This document shows positions 1-5,738 of a stretch of DNA of 7,113 nt, piece by piece. How positions within the stretch are numbered: position 1 is the stretch's first letter; the number at the start of each line of letters is the position of its first letter. Origin of the DNA: an uncultured Bacilli bacterium. Its GTDB lineage: Bacteria > Bacillota_I > Bacilli_A > RF39 > UBA660. The notes beneath the pieces were generated by a model that was not told the origin of the DNA, did not search any database, and was given only the letters and a program-made list of their open reading frames with translations. The stretch lies in contig CANQPR010000070.1 of assembly GCA_947625715.1 (NCBI GenBank), positions 1-7,113 of the forward strand, given 5' to 3'. Made by a program: the position numbers and the translations under genes.

Positions 1-399
1 GATATAAAAAATCAAAATTCAAATGTAATTATATATGGACACGATATGAAAGATAATCAAATGTTCAAAGACTTATTGAAATATCAAGATAAGACTTTTT
101 ATGAACAACACCCTATTATAAAATTAGCAACAGAAGAAACGGAAACAGACTATGAAATAATATTTGCTTTTAAATCAAGAGTTTTCTATCAAGATGAAAA
201 AAATGTTTTTAGATTTTATCAATATTATAATCTTGAAAATGAAAGCAAATATAATGAATATGTAAATAATTGCAAAAAAATACAATTATATGATACTGGA
301 AAAATAGCAACTTATGGCGAACAACTTATAACCTTAATTACTTGTGAATATTCCCAAGAAAATGGTCGTATGGTTGTAGTTGCTAAAAAAGTACAATAA
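1..399 (+). CDS. srtB: Class B sortase, C-terminal part (5' end cut by window edge)
   Basis: The frame is open from base 1, so the gene begins outside the window; an internal ATG at 46 is not the real start. Sortases are membrane-anchored extracellular cysteine transpeptidases that cut a sorting motif and join the protein to the cell wall or to another protein. The catalytic triad is visible in order: His in IIYGHDM (His codon 40-42), Cys in TLITCEY (codon 343-345) and Arg in GRMVVVAKKV (codon 367-369). The long spacing between His and Cys, the YGHDMKDNQMF segment and the TCEY context fit class B and not class A. The missing part should hold the signal anchor and the first beta strands. The gene ends with TAA just before a strong terminator. 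There is no in-frame CGG. It is probably a chromosomal neighbour, but cargo of the element cannot be excluded. Confidence 0.85.
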   Translation, partial: DIKNQNSNVIIYGHDMKDNQMFKDLLKYQDKTFYEQHPIIKLATEETETDYEIIFAFKSRVFYQDEKNVFRFYQYYNLENESKYNEYVNNCKKIQLYDTGKIATYGEQLITLITCEYSQENGRMVVVAKKVQ

Positions 400-405
400 A
401 TAAAA

Positions 406-430
406 AAAGCAGTAGATTTCTACTGCTTTG
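406..430. terminator. Bidirectional intrinsic terminator between convergent genes
   Basis: The arms AAAGCAGTAGA (406-416) and TCTACTGCTTT (419-429) pair perfectly and leave only a tight loop. On the minus strand the hairpin is followed by a run of T (the A-run at 402-408), which makes a strong terminator for the gene at 420-821. On the plus strand a shorter T-rich stretch follows and can end the sortase transcript. The stop codon of the minus-strand gene lies inside the stem. Confidence 0.8.
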
Positions 431-821
431 TTATTTTATGAAATACGCGCATTATGTCGTTATATTCAAATACATTTTTGAAGATGTCTACAACATCGTC
501 TATGTCGTATGTGTAAGTACACTCATAATTGTATAATTCATATTCTATTATGATGTCCTTTTCTTCTTGACTTAGATTTTTAATCCAGTTCTCTTTTTCT
601 TTCTGTTTTTCTAATATCCAATTTACAATTTCTTTTACCTTACTTTTTAAGCAAATTGTATTATAGCCAAAAGATGTCAATTCATTTTCGCTTGTAGCAC
701 CTAATTTTTTCATAGCATTTTGTAATTGTTCATTAGAAAAAGCATAAGTAACATTTTTTTCGTAAAATTCTTCTTCTGTATAACTTTTATTGTAAATTTC
801 TAAAAGTTCTTTCTTTGTCAT
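420..821 (-). CDS. Hypothetical acidic protein, 133 aa
   Basis: I do not recognise this protein. It is a soluble, strongly charged, probably mostly helical protein, with a lysine/glutamate-rich middle (ILEKQKEKENWIKNLSQEEK) and a tyrosine- and aspartate-rich C-terminal third (YNYECTYTYDIDDVVDIF). No membrane segment or signal peptide is visible. The frame could extend to a GTG at 830, but the ribosome site AAGGAAG overlaps that codon. The ATG at 821 has eight bases of spacing and is preferred. The gene converges on the sortase gene and shares its terminator. Small proteins of this composition are common as accessory cargo in Firmicutes mobile elements; that is context only. There is no in-frame CGG. 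Confidence 0.6.
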   Translation of the reverse strand: MTKKELLEIYNKSYTEEEFYEKNVTYAFSNEQLQNAMKKLGATSENELTSFGYNTICLKSKVKEIVNWILEKQKEKENWIKNLSQEEKDIIIEYELYNYECTYTYDIDDVVDIFKNVFEYNDIMRVFHKITKQ

Positions 822-857
822 ATTTGACACTTCCTTTCTAAAATTATTTCTGTGTAA

Positions 858-997
858 TATATTTATTTGTCAATGTTCTACTAATAAAAAAAACATATTT
901 TGCGACAATATCAAATAAAAGCCCAATAGGTTTATGACCTTGATATTGTAAAAGCAAAATATGTTAGCCCATAATAGAACATTGATCAATAAATATA
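858..997. repeat. Long imperfect inverted repeat, about 140 bases
   Basis: The outer arms 858-880 and 975-997 match at 21 of 23 positions as an inverted pair. Inside them, 892-903 pairs perfectly with 954-965 (AACATATTTTGC) and 905-914 with 940-949 (ACAATATCAA), leaving a loop at 915-939. The whole stretch between the two minus-strand genes can therefore fold into one long interrupted hairpin. It has no T-run and is too long and interrupted for a simple terminator. Possible identities are a MITE-like insertion, a structured RNA or a single-strand replication origin. The left arm contains a TTGACA (minus strand, 874-869) that could belong to a promoter for the 420-821 gene, though no well-spaced -10 follows. 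Apart from this structure I see nothing in 841-1062. Confidence 0.7.
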
Positions 998-1062
998 TGG
1001 AAATAATTAAAAAGTGAAAAGGTTGACATAGATTTTTATAATACAACAATTATATATAAAAT

Positions 1063-1101
1063 AAAAAACAATTAGATTCAATATGATTCTAATTGTTTTT
1101 T
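1063..1101 (-). terminator. Intrinsic terminator of the 1107-1436 gene
   Basis: The arms AAAAAACAATTAGA (1063-1076) and TCTAATTGTTTTTT (1088-1101) are perfectly complementary. Read on the minus strand the hairpin begins just after the stop codon at 1107 and ends in a T-rich run. The plus-strand side also ends in T residues, so it may work both ways. Confidence 0.8.
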
Positions 1102-1106
1102 ATCTA

Positions 1107-1436
1107 CTAATTGTTATTTCTATTCTTTATAAATGTTTCAAACATTTGGGCTAATTCTTCTAATGTTATTTTAGGTTTATATTCTGCATGATAAATACAA
1201 TGAGTGTTTTTAAATTCAAAATTTAATATATCTTCAAAGCCTTTTTCAGTTGAATAATATATTAGTAAAATTGGCTCATTATTATTTTTCTCATATATTT
1301 CTAACATACCATTTTGCATAATTGGTATAATATTATATCTATCGCATTTTTTCATTGCGTCAAAAAGCATGTCATTAAGTTCTTTATTAGCCTCTGGGTT
1401 ATTGGGAAATTTAAAATTATTTTCTTCTTTTGACAT
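1107..1436 (-). CDS. Hypothetical protein, 109 aa
   Basis: I do not recognise this protein. It is a small soluble protein with alternating strand- and helix-like segments (NIIPIMQNGMLEIYEK, PILLIYYSTEKGF, KITLEELAQMFETFIKN). No catalytic motif, signal peptide or membrane segment is visible. The start is the ATG at 1436, preceded by AAGGAG with a rather long 11-base gap. An AT-rich intergenic region separates it from the divergent HTH gene, and a clean terminator follows its stop codon. It lies in the same orientation as the 420-821 gene and opposite to the replication and integration genes, so it is probably accessory cargo or host DNA. There is no in-frame CGG. Confidence 0.6.
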   Translation of the reverse strand: MSKEENNFKFPNNPEANKELNDMLFDAMKKCDRYNIIPIMQNGMLEIYEKNNNEPILLIYYSTEKGFEDILNFEFKNTHCIYHAEYKPKITLEELAQMFETFIKNRNNN

Positions 1437-1524
1437 AAATATATCATCTCCTTTTTATATAATATTTAAAAATAAAAGTATAACTTAATAATATTATAAA
1501 AAAATTTTTTTTACAATAGTTACT

Positions 1525-1596
1525 TGTACAAATTTGGAAATTTTCCTAATTCATTGAAAAAATAAATAAAATGTGATATATTAACTAAAAAAGGAG
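1525..1596 (+). promoter_or_regulatory. Promoter, dyads and ribosome site of the HTH gene
   Basis: A sigma-A-like promoter is present with -35 TTGAAA (1555-1560), a 16-base spacer and -10 TATATT (1577-1582), followed by the ribosome site AAGGAG (1591-1596), eight bases before the ATG. Two dyads lie upstream: TTGTACAA (1525-1532) and GGAAATTTTCC (1538-1548). They are candidate operators in the divergent intergenic region 1437-1604. That region should also hold the promoter for the minus-strand gene, but I could not fix a convincing -35/-10 pair for it. Confidence 0.65.
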
Positions 1597-1604
1597 AAAA
1601 AACT

Positions 1605-2054
1605 ATGAATGTTGTAGATATAACAGACGAAGAAGAATTTATAAAAAATTTCAAAAAACAATTTGAATATGCAAGAGAAACAAACAAAACTTTTAAAGAA
1701 ATGGTTGAACCTATAATATCACATACAAATTCTATTATATTTTGTGAAAAAACTGACCTTAGTCCAGCGACATTTTCACGTTTTAAAATTCCAGTAAATG
1801 AAAAAACTGGAAAAGAGTATAAACCAAGTGTACAAGCATTAGTTGCATTTTGTGTAGGCTATGAAATTGATTTACCGAATGCAATAGCAATAAGGCGTTC
1901 TTATGGTTATACATTTAATATAACAGACCCAGTTGAATATGCTTATATGTATCTTATAACTCATTATTCTGGACGACCAATAAGCGAATGTAATGAATTC
2001 TTAAAAAAATTAGGAATAGACGAAAAGTTTTTATTAAGAGAAAACTCAAAATAG
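1605..2054 (+). CDS. HTH-type (XRE-like) regulatory protein, 149 aa
   Basis: This is probably a DNA-binding regulator of the element. The segment at about residues 38-75 (CEKTDLSPATFSRFK, then KPSVQALVAFCVGYEIDL) has the pattern of a helix-turn-helix of the XRE type: a turn, then a recognition helix beginning SPATFSRF, then a helix ending in a hydrophobic core. The C-terminal part (EYAYMYLITHYSGRP, NEFLKKLGI) is helical and may dimerise. It has its own promoter and a strong ribosome site, and is closed by an intrinsic terminator, so it is a single-gene transcript. It stands upstream of the replication block, whose control region carries repeated TTTCACGA(T/C)GTGA dyads that could be its targets; that link is inferred. 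It uses AGG, CGT and AGA for arginine and has no CGG. Confidence 0.65.
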   Translation: MNVVDITDEEEFIKNFKKQFEYARETNKTFKEMVEPIISHTNSIIFCEKTDLSPATFSRFKIPVNEKTGKEYKPSVQALVAFCVGYEIDLPNAIAIRRSYGYTFNITDPVEYAYMYLITHYSGRPISECNEFLKKLGIDEKFLLRENSK

Positions 2055-2076
2055 TAATTTAATAAAAAATTTATAA

Positions 2077-2116
2077 AAATAGTCATAAATTTGTACAATT
2101 TATGATTATTTTTTTA
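2077..2116 (+). terminator. Intrinsic terminator after the HTH gene
   Basis: A 15-base stem (2077-2091 with 2097-2111) has one G-T wobble and a five-base loop TGTAC, followed by a run of T. The loop and its flanks recreate TTGTACAA (2091-2098), the same dyad found upstream of the HTH promoter at 1525-1532. Confidence 0.75.
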
Positions 2117-2122
2117 ATTTGC

Positions 2123-2144
2123 TTTCACGATGTGAAAATATAAT
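2123..2144 (+). promoter_or_regulatory. Candidate promoter -10 with overlapping operator dyad
   Basis: The dyad TTTCACGATGTGAAA (2123-2137; six-base arms, three-base centre) lies directly against a perfect -10 box TATAAT (2139-2144). No good -35 is visible at normal spacing. The promoter is therefore either activator-dependent or of low activity, and a protein on the dyad would occupy the RNA polymerase site. Transcription from here would run straight into the hairpin at 2150-2207. Confidence 0.5.
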
Positions 2145-2149
2145 AGCAA

Positions 2150-2207
2150 AAAAGGCTGATTTTTCATTGCCTAAAAAATGGTAATGTTGAAAAAATCGGC
2201 TTTTTTC
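2150..2207 (+). terminator. Leader hairpin, possible attenuator or small-RNA terminator
   Basis: The left side, with GGCTGATTTTT, pairs with the right side, with AAAAAATCGGC, through GU pairs and a bulge, and an inner stem CATTGCC/GGTAATG closes it. The stem is extended by A- and T-runs and ends in TTTTTT (2201-2206). It starts just downstream of the TATAAT at 2139-2144, so the likely outcome is a short terminated RNA or an attenuated leader ahead of the replication genes. Confidence 0.5.
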
Positions 2208-2221
2208 AATGGTTATATAGT

Positions 2222-2236
2222 TTTCACGACGTGATA
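2222..2236 (+). promoter_or_regulatory. Second operator-like dyad
   Basis: TTTCACGACGTGATA repeats the element at 2123-2137 with one centre change; its core TCACGACGTGA (2224-2234) is a perfect dyad. It is followed by TATATAAAAA and, at 2276-2285, by another perfect palindrome, GGTTGCAACC. These sites and the hairpin fill the gene-free stretch 2055-2358. A GAAAGGA at 2318-2324 lies too far from the ATG at 2359 to be its normal ribosome site. Confidence 0.45.
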
Positions 2237-2358
2237 TATAAAAAAAAGTCAAAAAACCATATAAATATATATAAGGGTTGCAACCTAAACAATGTACATT
2301 AAAAATTTAATAAAAAAGAAAGGACACGTAGCGAAAGTTATGTGAGTGTGAAATTATT

Positions 2359-2760
2359 ATGAAAACAAAAACAAAATACCTAGAAGTAGGACAATCAATA
2401 TTAGGAGAAAGAGAAAAATATTTACTAATTGCTGTTGAGCCTTATAGAAAATATGACCCAGTTAATCAGAGAACAACAGACGAAATTGAAGGACATCGTT
2501 ATACAATATTTGTTGATAACCCAGAAAAAGAAATAGATTGTGAAAAATTAGAAGTTAAAATTTTAGGTTTAAATCAAGTTCCGCAATATAAAATTGGCGA
2601 TAGAGTAGATTGTAGATTTGAGAATTTAAAACTTACTATTTCTAGTATTGAATATGGTAAAGCAGAAATAAAAGCAACAGCAGACAGAATTATACTTGTA
2701 GACGATGTTAAACAAGAAGAACAACATAGTAAAAAGCAAATTAAATTAAATGTAGAATAA
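2359..2760 (+). CDS. Small accessory protein of the replication block, 133 aa
   Basis: I cannot assign a family firmly. The protein is mostly beta-strand in character (YLLIAVEPYRKY, HRYTIFVDN, LEVKILGL, KIGDRVDCRFENLKLTISSI) with a charged, lysine- and glutamate-rich tail. This is what one expects of a small OB-fold-like or DUF961-like accessory protein, which often sits just before the replication initiator in Firmicutes integrative elements; that comparison is from general knowledge and not from a motif match. The ATG at 2359 is the only good start: a stop codon lies in frame at 2329-2331. Its ribosome site is poor (GTGAG at 2342-2346), so translation may be weak or controlled. The predicted replication origin begins 10 bases after its stop codon. 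It contains no CGG. Confidence 0.6.
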   Translation: MKTKTKYLEVGQSILGEREKYLLIAVEPYRKYDPVNQRTTDEIEGHRYTIFVDNPEKEIDCEKLEVKILGLNQVPQYKIGDRVDCRFENLKLTISSIEYGKAEIKATADRIILVDDVKQEEQHSKKQIKLNVE

Positions 2761-2770
2761 TACTTTAAAG

Positions 2771-2806
2771 GCTATGGAAGTCGCCCGTAAGGGCGACGAA
2801 CATAGC
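2771..2806. repeat. GC-rich two-part hairpin at the origin
   Basis: An outer stem GCTATG/CATAGC (2771-2776, 2801-2806) and an inner stem GTCGCCC/GGGCGAC (2780-2786, 2791-2797) are joined by a symmetric GAA/GAA internal loop and capped by GTAA. It is by far the most GC-rich structure in this AT-rich window. No T-run follows, so it is unlikely to be a terminator for the gene before it. It stands three bases before the stem-loop carrying the nick-site motif, so it is most likely part of the origin. Confidence 0.75.
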
Positions 2807-2808
2807 AG

Positions 2809-2835
2809 AAACGTAGTCTAGTATTACCTACGTTT
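2809..2835 (+). other. Predicted rolling-circle origin: stem-loop with TAGTATTAC
   Basis: The stem AAACGTAG (2809-2816) pairs perfectly with CTACGTTT (2828-2835). The 11-base loop ends with TAGTATTAC (2819-2827), which is exactly the nonanucleotide form found at the apex of the origin stem-loop in circovirus-type CRESS-DNA viruses. In those viruses Rep cuts between the seventh and eighth bases (TAGTATT/AC), which here would be between 2825 and 2826. The rep gene begins 105 bases downstream, and its product has the matching HUH endonuclease. The combination of motif, loop position, stem and neighbouring rep gene makes this a strong call, although nicking itself is inferred. Confidence 0.85.
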
Positions 2836-2899
2836 TGTAACAAAATTTGAAAACTCTTGCAAGAGTAAAAATATAAGTTGTTACATCGGCTTGTAACAA
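2835..2899. repeat. Iteron-like repeats and dyads beside the origin
   Basis: TTGTAACAA occurs at 2835-2843, touching the origin stem, and again at 2891-2899. An inverted copy, TTGTTACA, lies at 2878-2885 and can form an eight-base hairpin with the second copy (loop 2886-2891). Between them is a perfect 14-base palindrome, ACTCTTGCAAGAGT (2853-2866). Repeats placed beside the origin stem-loop are the usual Rep recognition sites in CRESS-type replicons, so these are candidate Rep-binding iterons. The hairpin could also control rep expression. Confidence 0.6.
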
Positions 2900-2939
2900 A
2901 AGTAGCAAAAATAATAATTCTGTAAAGGAGATTTTATAT

Positions 2940-3935
2940 ATGCAAAAGCAAGAAGAAAGGAAAGAAAAAAAAGAAATTGTAAAAGATACAATGCACAGAA
3001 AATTTATGATAACAATAAATGACCCTTTTCAAAAAGGTTATACCCACGATGTTATAAATCAATTATTACAGACAAAATTTAAAAATATTGTATATTATTG
3101 CTTTGCAGAAGAAAAAGGCTCTAAACATCATATACACATTTACATAGTATTTAAAAACCCAGTAAGATTTTCAAAAATTAAAAAAGTTTTTAAAGAACGG
3201 ACATATAGATTGTGCAAAACGGAACAAGTGAACAAAATCGCCAGTACATAAGAAAAGAGCGGAAAATGGCTAACAACAAGAAAACAAGAAACATCAATTC
3301 CAGATACATTCGAAGAATGGGGACAAATGCCACTTGAACATCAAGGCGTTAAAGCAGAAGTTGCAGATGTGTATATGTCAATAAAAGATGGCTTAACAGA
3401 TACTGAACTAATGGAATTATACCCAAATGAAGCATACAATGTTGATAAATTTGAACGAATTAGACAACGTCTTAAAGCAGATGAAAACGCTAGTATAAGA
3501 CGTGAAGTGAAAGTATGGTATATTTGGGGTCGGTACTGGTCTTCGGTAAAACACGCTATGTAATGGACAAATACGGCTATTCAAATGTGTATCGTGTAAC
3601 AGATTACAAAAATGGTTTTGATGGTTATAAGGGAGAAGATATTTTATGTTTAGACGAATTTAATTCAAGTTTAAATATACAATTTATGAATAATTTATTA
3701 GATTGTTACCCTTTAACATTACCAGCAAGATATAGTAATAAACAAGCATGTTTTACAAAAATATATATTATAAGCAACATTTCATTAAACGACCAATATA
3801 AAAGTATTCAATATGAGCATTTTTCAATATACAGAGCATTTTTACGCCGAATAAATTATATTATACATTTTACAGATATTCGGACAATATGAAGAAAAAG
3901 AATATAAAGGAGAGATTTTATATGACGAAGATTAA
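2940..3935 (+). CDS. rep: CRESS-type Rep: HUH endonuclease plus superfamily 3 helicase, 329 aa, with six +1 frameshifts
   Basis: This is a rolling-circle replication initiator that should nick the origin at 2809-2835 and unwind DNA. Read conventionally it is split into fragments; skipping the C of six in-frame CGG codons (3198, 3220, 3260, 3531, 3544, 3881) gives one continuous protein. Endonuclease domain: motif I KFMITINDP (about 21-29), motif II HHIHIYIVF (metal-binding His64 and His66), motif III QYIRKE (catalytic Tyr102, Lys105). Helicase domain: Walker A GGTGLGKT (196-203), Walker B DILCLDEF (232-239), motif C IYIISN ending at Asn278, and basic residues RAFLRR near 297-302. The length fits CRESS Reps. 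Start: AAAGGAG (2924-2930), nine bases before the ATG. The restored end overlaps the start of the FtsK gene by 14 bases. Without shifting, the product stops at 3251 and lacks Tyr102. Bacterial plasmid relatives of CRESS Reps are known (the pCRESS groups). Confidence 0.88.
3198..3201 (+). other. +1 decoding site 1 in rep: GAA-CGGA
   Basis: Skipping C3198 yields Gly87 and the segment KEGHIDCAK, which is the strand leading to motif III. The unshifted frame gives KERTYRLCK, which does not resemble Rep proteins. Confidence 0.85.
3220..3223 (+). other. +1 decoding site 2 in rep: AAA-CGGA
   Basis: Skipping C3220 yields Gly94 in AKGTSEQNRQYIRK, the typical block that brings the catalytic tyrosine. 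The frame entered at site 1 would otherwise meet TGA at 3229-3231. Confidence 0.9.
3260..3263 (+). other. +1 decoding site 3 in rep: GAG-CGGA
   Basis: Skipping C3260 yields Gly107 right after YIRKE and returns to the original frame, giving EGKWLTTRKQ. Sites 1 to 3 lie within 63 bases and together restore motif III. Confidence 0.9.
3531..3534 (+). other. +1 decoding site 4 in rep, Walker A: GGT-CGGT
   Basis: Skipping C3531 yields Gly197, the second residue of the Walker A loop GGTGLGKT. Unshifted reading gives WGRYWSSVK and no P-loop. Confidence 0.9.
3544..3547 (+). other. +1 decoding site 5 in rep, Walker A: CTT-CGGT
   Basis: Skipping C3544 yields Gly201, which directly precedes the catalytic Lys202. 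If only site 4 shifted, the next codon after CGG would be TAA and translation would stop, so both shifts are needed 13 bases apart. Confidence 0.92.
3881..3884 (+). other. +1 decoding site 6 in rep, C-terminus: ATT-CGGA
   Basis: Skipping C3881 avoids the TGA at 3890-3892 and adds Gly313 plus a 16-residue acidic tail (QYEEKEYKGEILYDED). The added reading runs across the ribosome site and start codon of the FtsK-like gene. This is the least certain site, because no conserved motif marks the tail. Confidence 0.75.
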
Positions 3936-5395
3936 AAATTTTTTAAATAATAAACATATTAACAATTTGGTACAAAAGGTCAATTCTATAAGGAATAATG
4001 AACATATAAATTATATATTAAGAAAAATCAAAGAAATACTAATAAGAGTATTTTGGGCAATTTGCTATAATTTCAAGAAAATTATTATAGGGATTTTTGC
4101 AATTTTAACAATAATTATAAATATCAATATAAATAATATTACACAAAAATTATCTATTCCCCCATTTATAAATGGTTTCGCAGATTTTTTGAGTAATATT
4201 ATTAAGTTATTAACCTTTAATAATGTTCAACTAACTAATATAAATATATTAGTTTATGTATTAGAAATACTTTTGTGGTGTGGACTAATCTACATATTAG
4301 ATAAATATTTTAGATTAAAAAATAAACATCTAAAACATTTAAAAAAAATGAAAAATTTTAAAAATGCAGAAGGCGAATACCCATACCTTATAAAACAAAA
4401 AAGAAATAAAGTAAATTATAAAATTTTAGAAGAAACATTTTATACAAATGGTATTCCACTAAAAGATTGGAAAGACAAAAAAGAAAATCTTGAAGAAAGA
4501 TTAAATAGAGTTATACTTAATGATTTTGAAGAAATTGAAGGTTCTAAAAATAAAATATTGGTTCAATCAATTTCTCCAAATTACAAAGTGCCAAAAGTTA
4601 TAGAATGGAAAGATAGTTCTTTAACCTCTCAAAATTCAACATTAGTTTTAGGAGAAAATATGATTGAAAAAGTTATAATAGATTTGAATAAAACACCACA
4701 CATTTTGACACGGCGGAAGTACTGGAAGTGGAAAGTCTGTTTTGGTAGATTGCTTGATATATCAATGCTATAAAAAAGACATGATTGTTTATATAGCAGA
4801 CCTTAAAAAAGTTGATTTTATGCACTGGGAAGATATGAAAAACATATATGTTTTAACTGACATACAAGCAGTACTTGAAAAATTAAAAGAAATTGACGAA
4901 GAATTATTAAATAGACAAATAAAATTTAAAAATTTCAAAGTGAAAAATATAGACGAATATAATAGTAAATATGCAAATGAATATCATGAGCCATTAAAAA
5001 GAATAGTTTTTGCTTGTGACGAACTTACAGAAATTTTTAGCGAAGAAAATAAAGTCACAAAAGAAATAGGAACATACTTATCAAGAATTGCAAGACTAGG
5101 TCGTGCATTTGGTATCAATTTAATACTTTCTACACAAAGACCAGATTGTAAAGTCCTAGATGGACAAATAAAAAGTAATTTAGATGTTCGTATATGTGGT
5201 AAAGCAGACCCAATTTTGTCAGAAGTTATACTAGGTAAAGGAAATACAGATGCTGATAGTTTAATTCCCAAAGATTCACAGGGTATATTCCTTACAAATA
5301 GTAATAAAAGATTTCAAGCATATTTCTTTAACCAAAAAATACTTGAAAAAGAAAAACAAGGGGTTGATAATAATGAATATACCCCAAATAACTGA
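3922..5395 (+). CDS. FtsK/SpoIIIE-type DNA translocase ATPase, 490 aa, with one +1 frameshift
   Basis: This is a membrane-anchored DNA-pumping ATPase of the FtsK/HerA group, as used for DNA transfer or partition by integrative elements. Two membrane segments lie at about residues 41-72 and 107-128, followed by a linker and the motor domain. Skipping C4711 joins two frames exactly at Walker A, giving GGSTGSGKS (264-272). Further motifs are Walker B RIVFACDE (Asp366, Glu367), a YLSRIARLGRAFGINLILSTQ region and TQRPD (404-408). The ATG at 3922 is preferred over one at 3889 because AAAGGAG (3906-3912) lies nine bases before it. It overlaps the end of rep, and its TGA stop lies inside the next gene, so the three genes look co-transcribed. 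Unshifted translation ends at 4773 without an ATPase domain. Single-copy length and two membrane spans fit the transfer-type members and not the chromosomal FtsK, which is much longer. Confidence 0.87.
4711..4714 (+). other. +1 decoding site in the FtsK-like gene, Walker A: ACA-CGGC
   Basis: The sequence is ACA CGG CGG AAG. Skipping C4711 gives TGGSTGSGKS. The second CGG (4714-4716) then spans two codons (GGC GGA) and is not shifted, which serves as an internal control three bases away. Confidence 0.93.
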
Positions 5396-5648
5396 TATTG
5401 ATACAGCAATAAGTATATATTACCGCTATACAGAAATTGGGACAAAAGAAATTGAAAAACTATTCAATAAACATTCAAAATCTACTATAAGCAGATTAAA
5501 AAAATTAGCACAAAAAAACATGATAGAAAACAATATTTATTCTCATGGACTATATAAAGTTAATACAGAATGTGCATATAAATCATGGGGACTAGATATT
5601 CAAGACTTAGAAAGACGTAGAAATAAACTAAAAAAATTAGGGTTATAA
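5373..5648 (+). CDS. Small winged-helix/HTH protein, 91 aa
   Basis: The segment from about residue 18 to 50 (TEIGTKEIEKLFNKHSKS, then TISRLKKLAQKNM) reads as a helix-turn-helix followed by the recognition helix TISRLKKLA, and NIYSHGLYKVN may form a wing. It is small, basic at the C-terminus and placed between the FtsK-like gene and the integrase. This position is often held by an excisionase or directionality factor or by a small regulator; which of these it is remains open. The frame is open from 5343, but AAGGGG (5358-5363) points to the ATG at 5373, giving a 23-base overlap with the end of the preceding gene. It has no CGG. Confidence 0.7.
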   Translation: MNIPQITDIDTAISIYYRYTEIGTKEIEKLFNKHSKSTISRLKKLAQKNMIENNIYSHGLYKVNTECAYKSWGLDIQDLERRRNKLKKLGL

Positions 5649-5658
5649 AACTTATTAA

Positions 5659-5716
5659 AAGGCTTGTTTTTGAATACTCTTTATGATAATATATAGATAA
5701 TTCAAAATCAAGCCTT
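5659..5716. repeat. Inverted repeat upstream of the integrase
   Basis: AAGGCTTGTTTTTGAA (5659-5674) and TTCAAAATCAAGCCTT (5701-5716) are complementary at 15 of 16 positions with a 26-base AT-rich centre. The right arm ends seven bases before the integrase ribosome site. A fold in the RNA could separate integrase expression from the upstream operon; as DNA, the arms could be integrase or excisionase binding sites. It is not a standard terminator, because the loop is long and no T-run follows the right arm. Confidence 0.65.
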
Positions 5717-5722
5717 ATATAT

Positions 5723-5729
5723 AAGGGGG
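5723..5729 (+). promoter_or_regulatory. Integrase ribosome binding site
   Basis: AAGGGGG ends nine bases before the ATG at 5739 and fixes the integrase start. Confidence 0.7.
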
Positions 5730-5738
5730 TTATAAATC

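Noticed and set aside
1023..1042. TTGACA and TATAAT as a plus-strand promoter
   Set aside because: The spacer is only 8 bases and no plus-strand gene follows before 1605.
3327..3563. Separate short gene starting MPLEHQGVK
   Set aside because: It is the middle of Rep; the frame is already open from 3252, and its end WGRYWSSVKHAM is the misread Walker A.
3889..3921. Earlier ATG (3889) for the FtsK-like gene
   Set aside because: It has no ribosome site and lies inside the rep reading. The ATG at 3922 has AAAGGAG at ideal spacing.
4984..5271. Minus-strand open frame of 95 codons
   Set aside because: It lies entirely inside the FtsK-like motor domain, has no ribosome site and no family resemblance.
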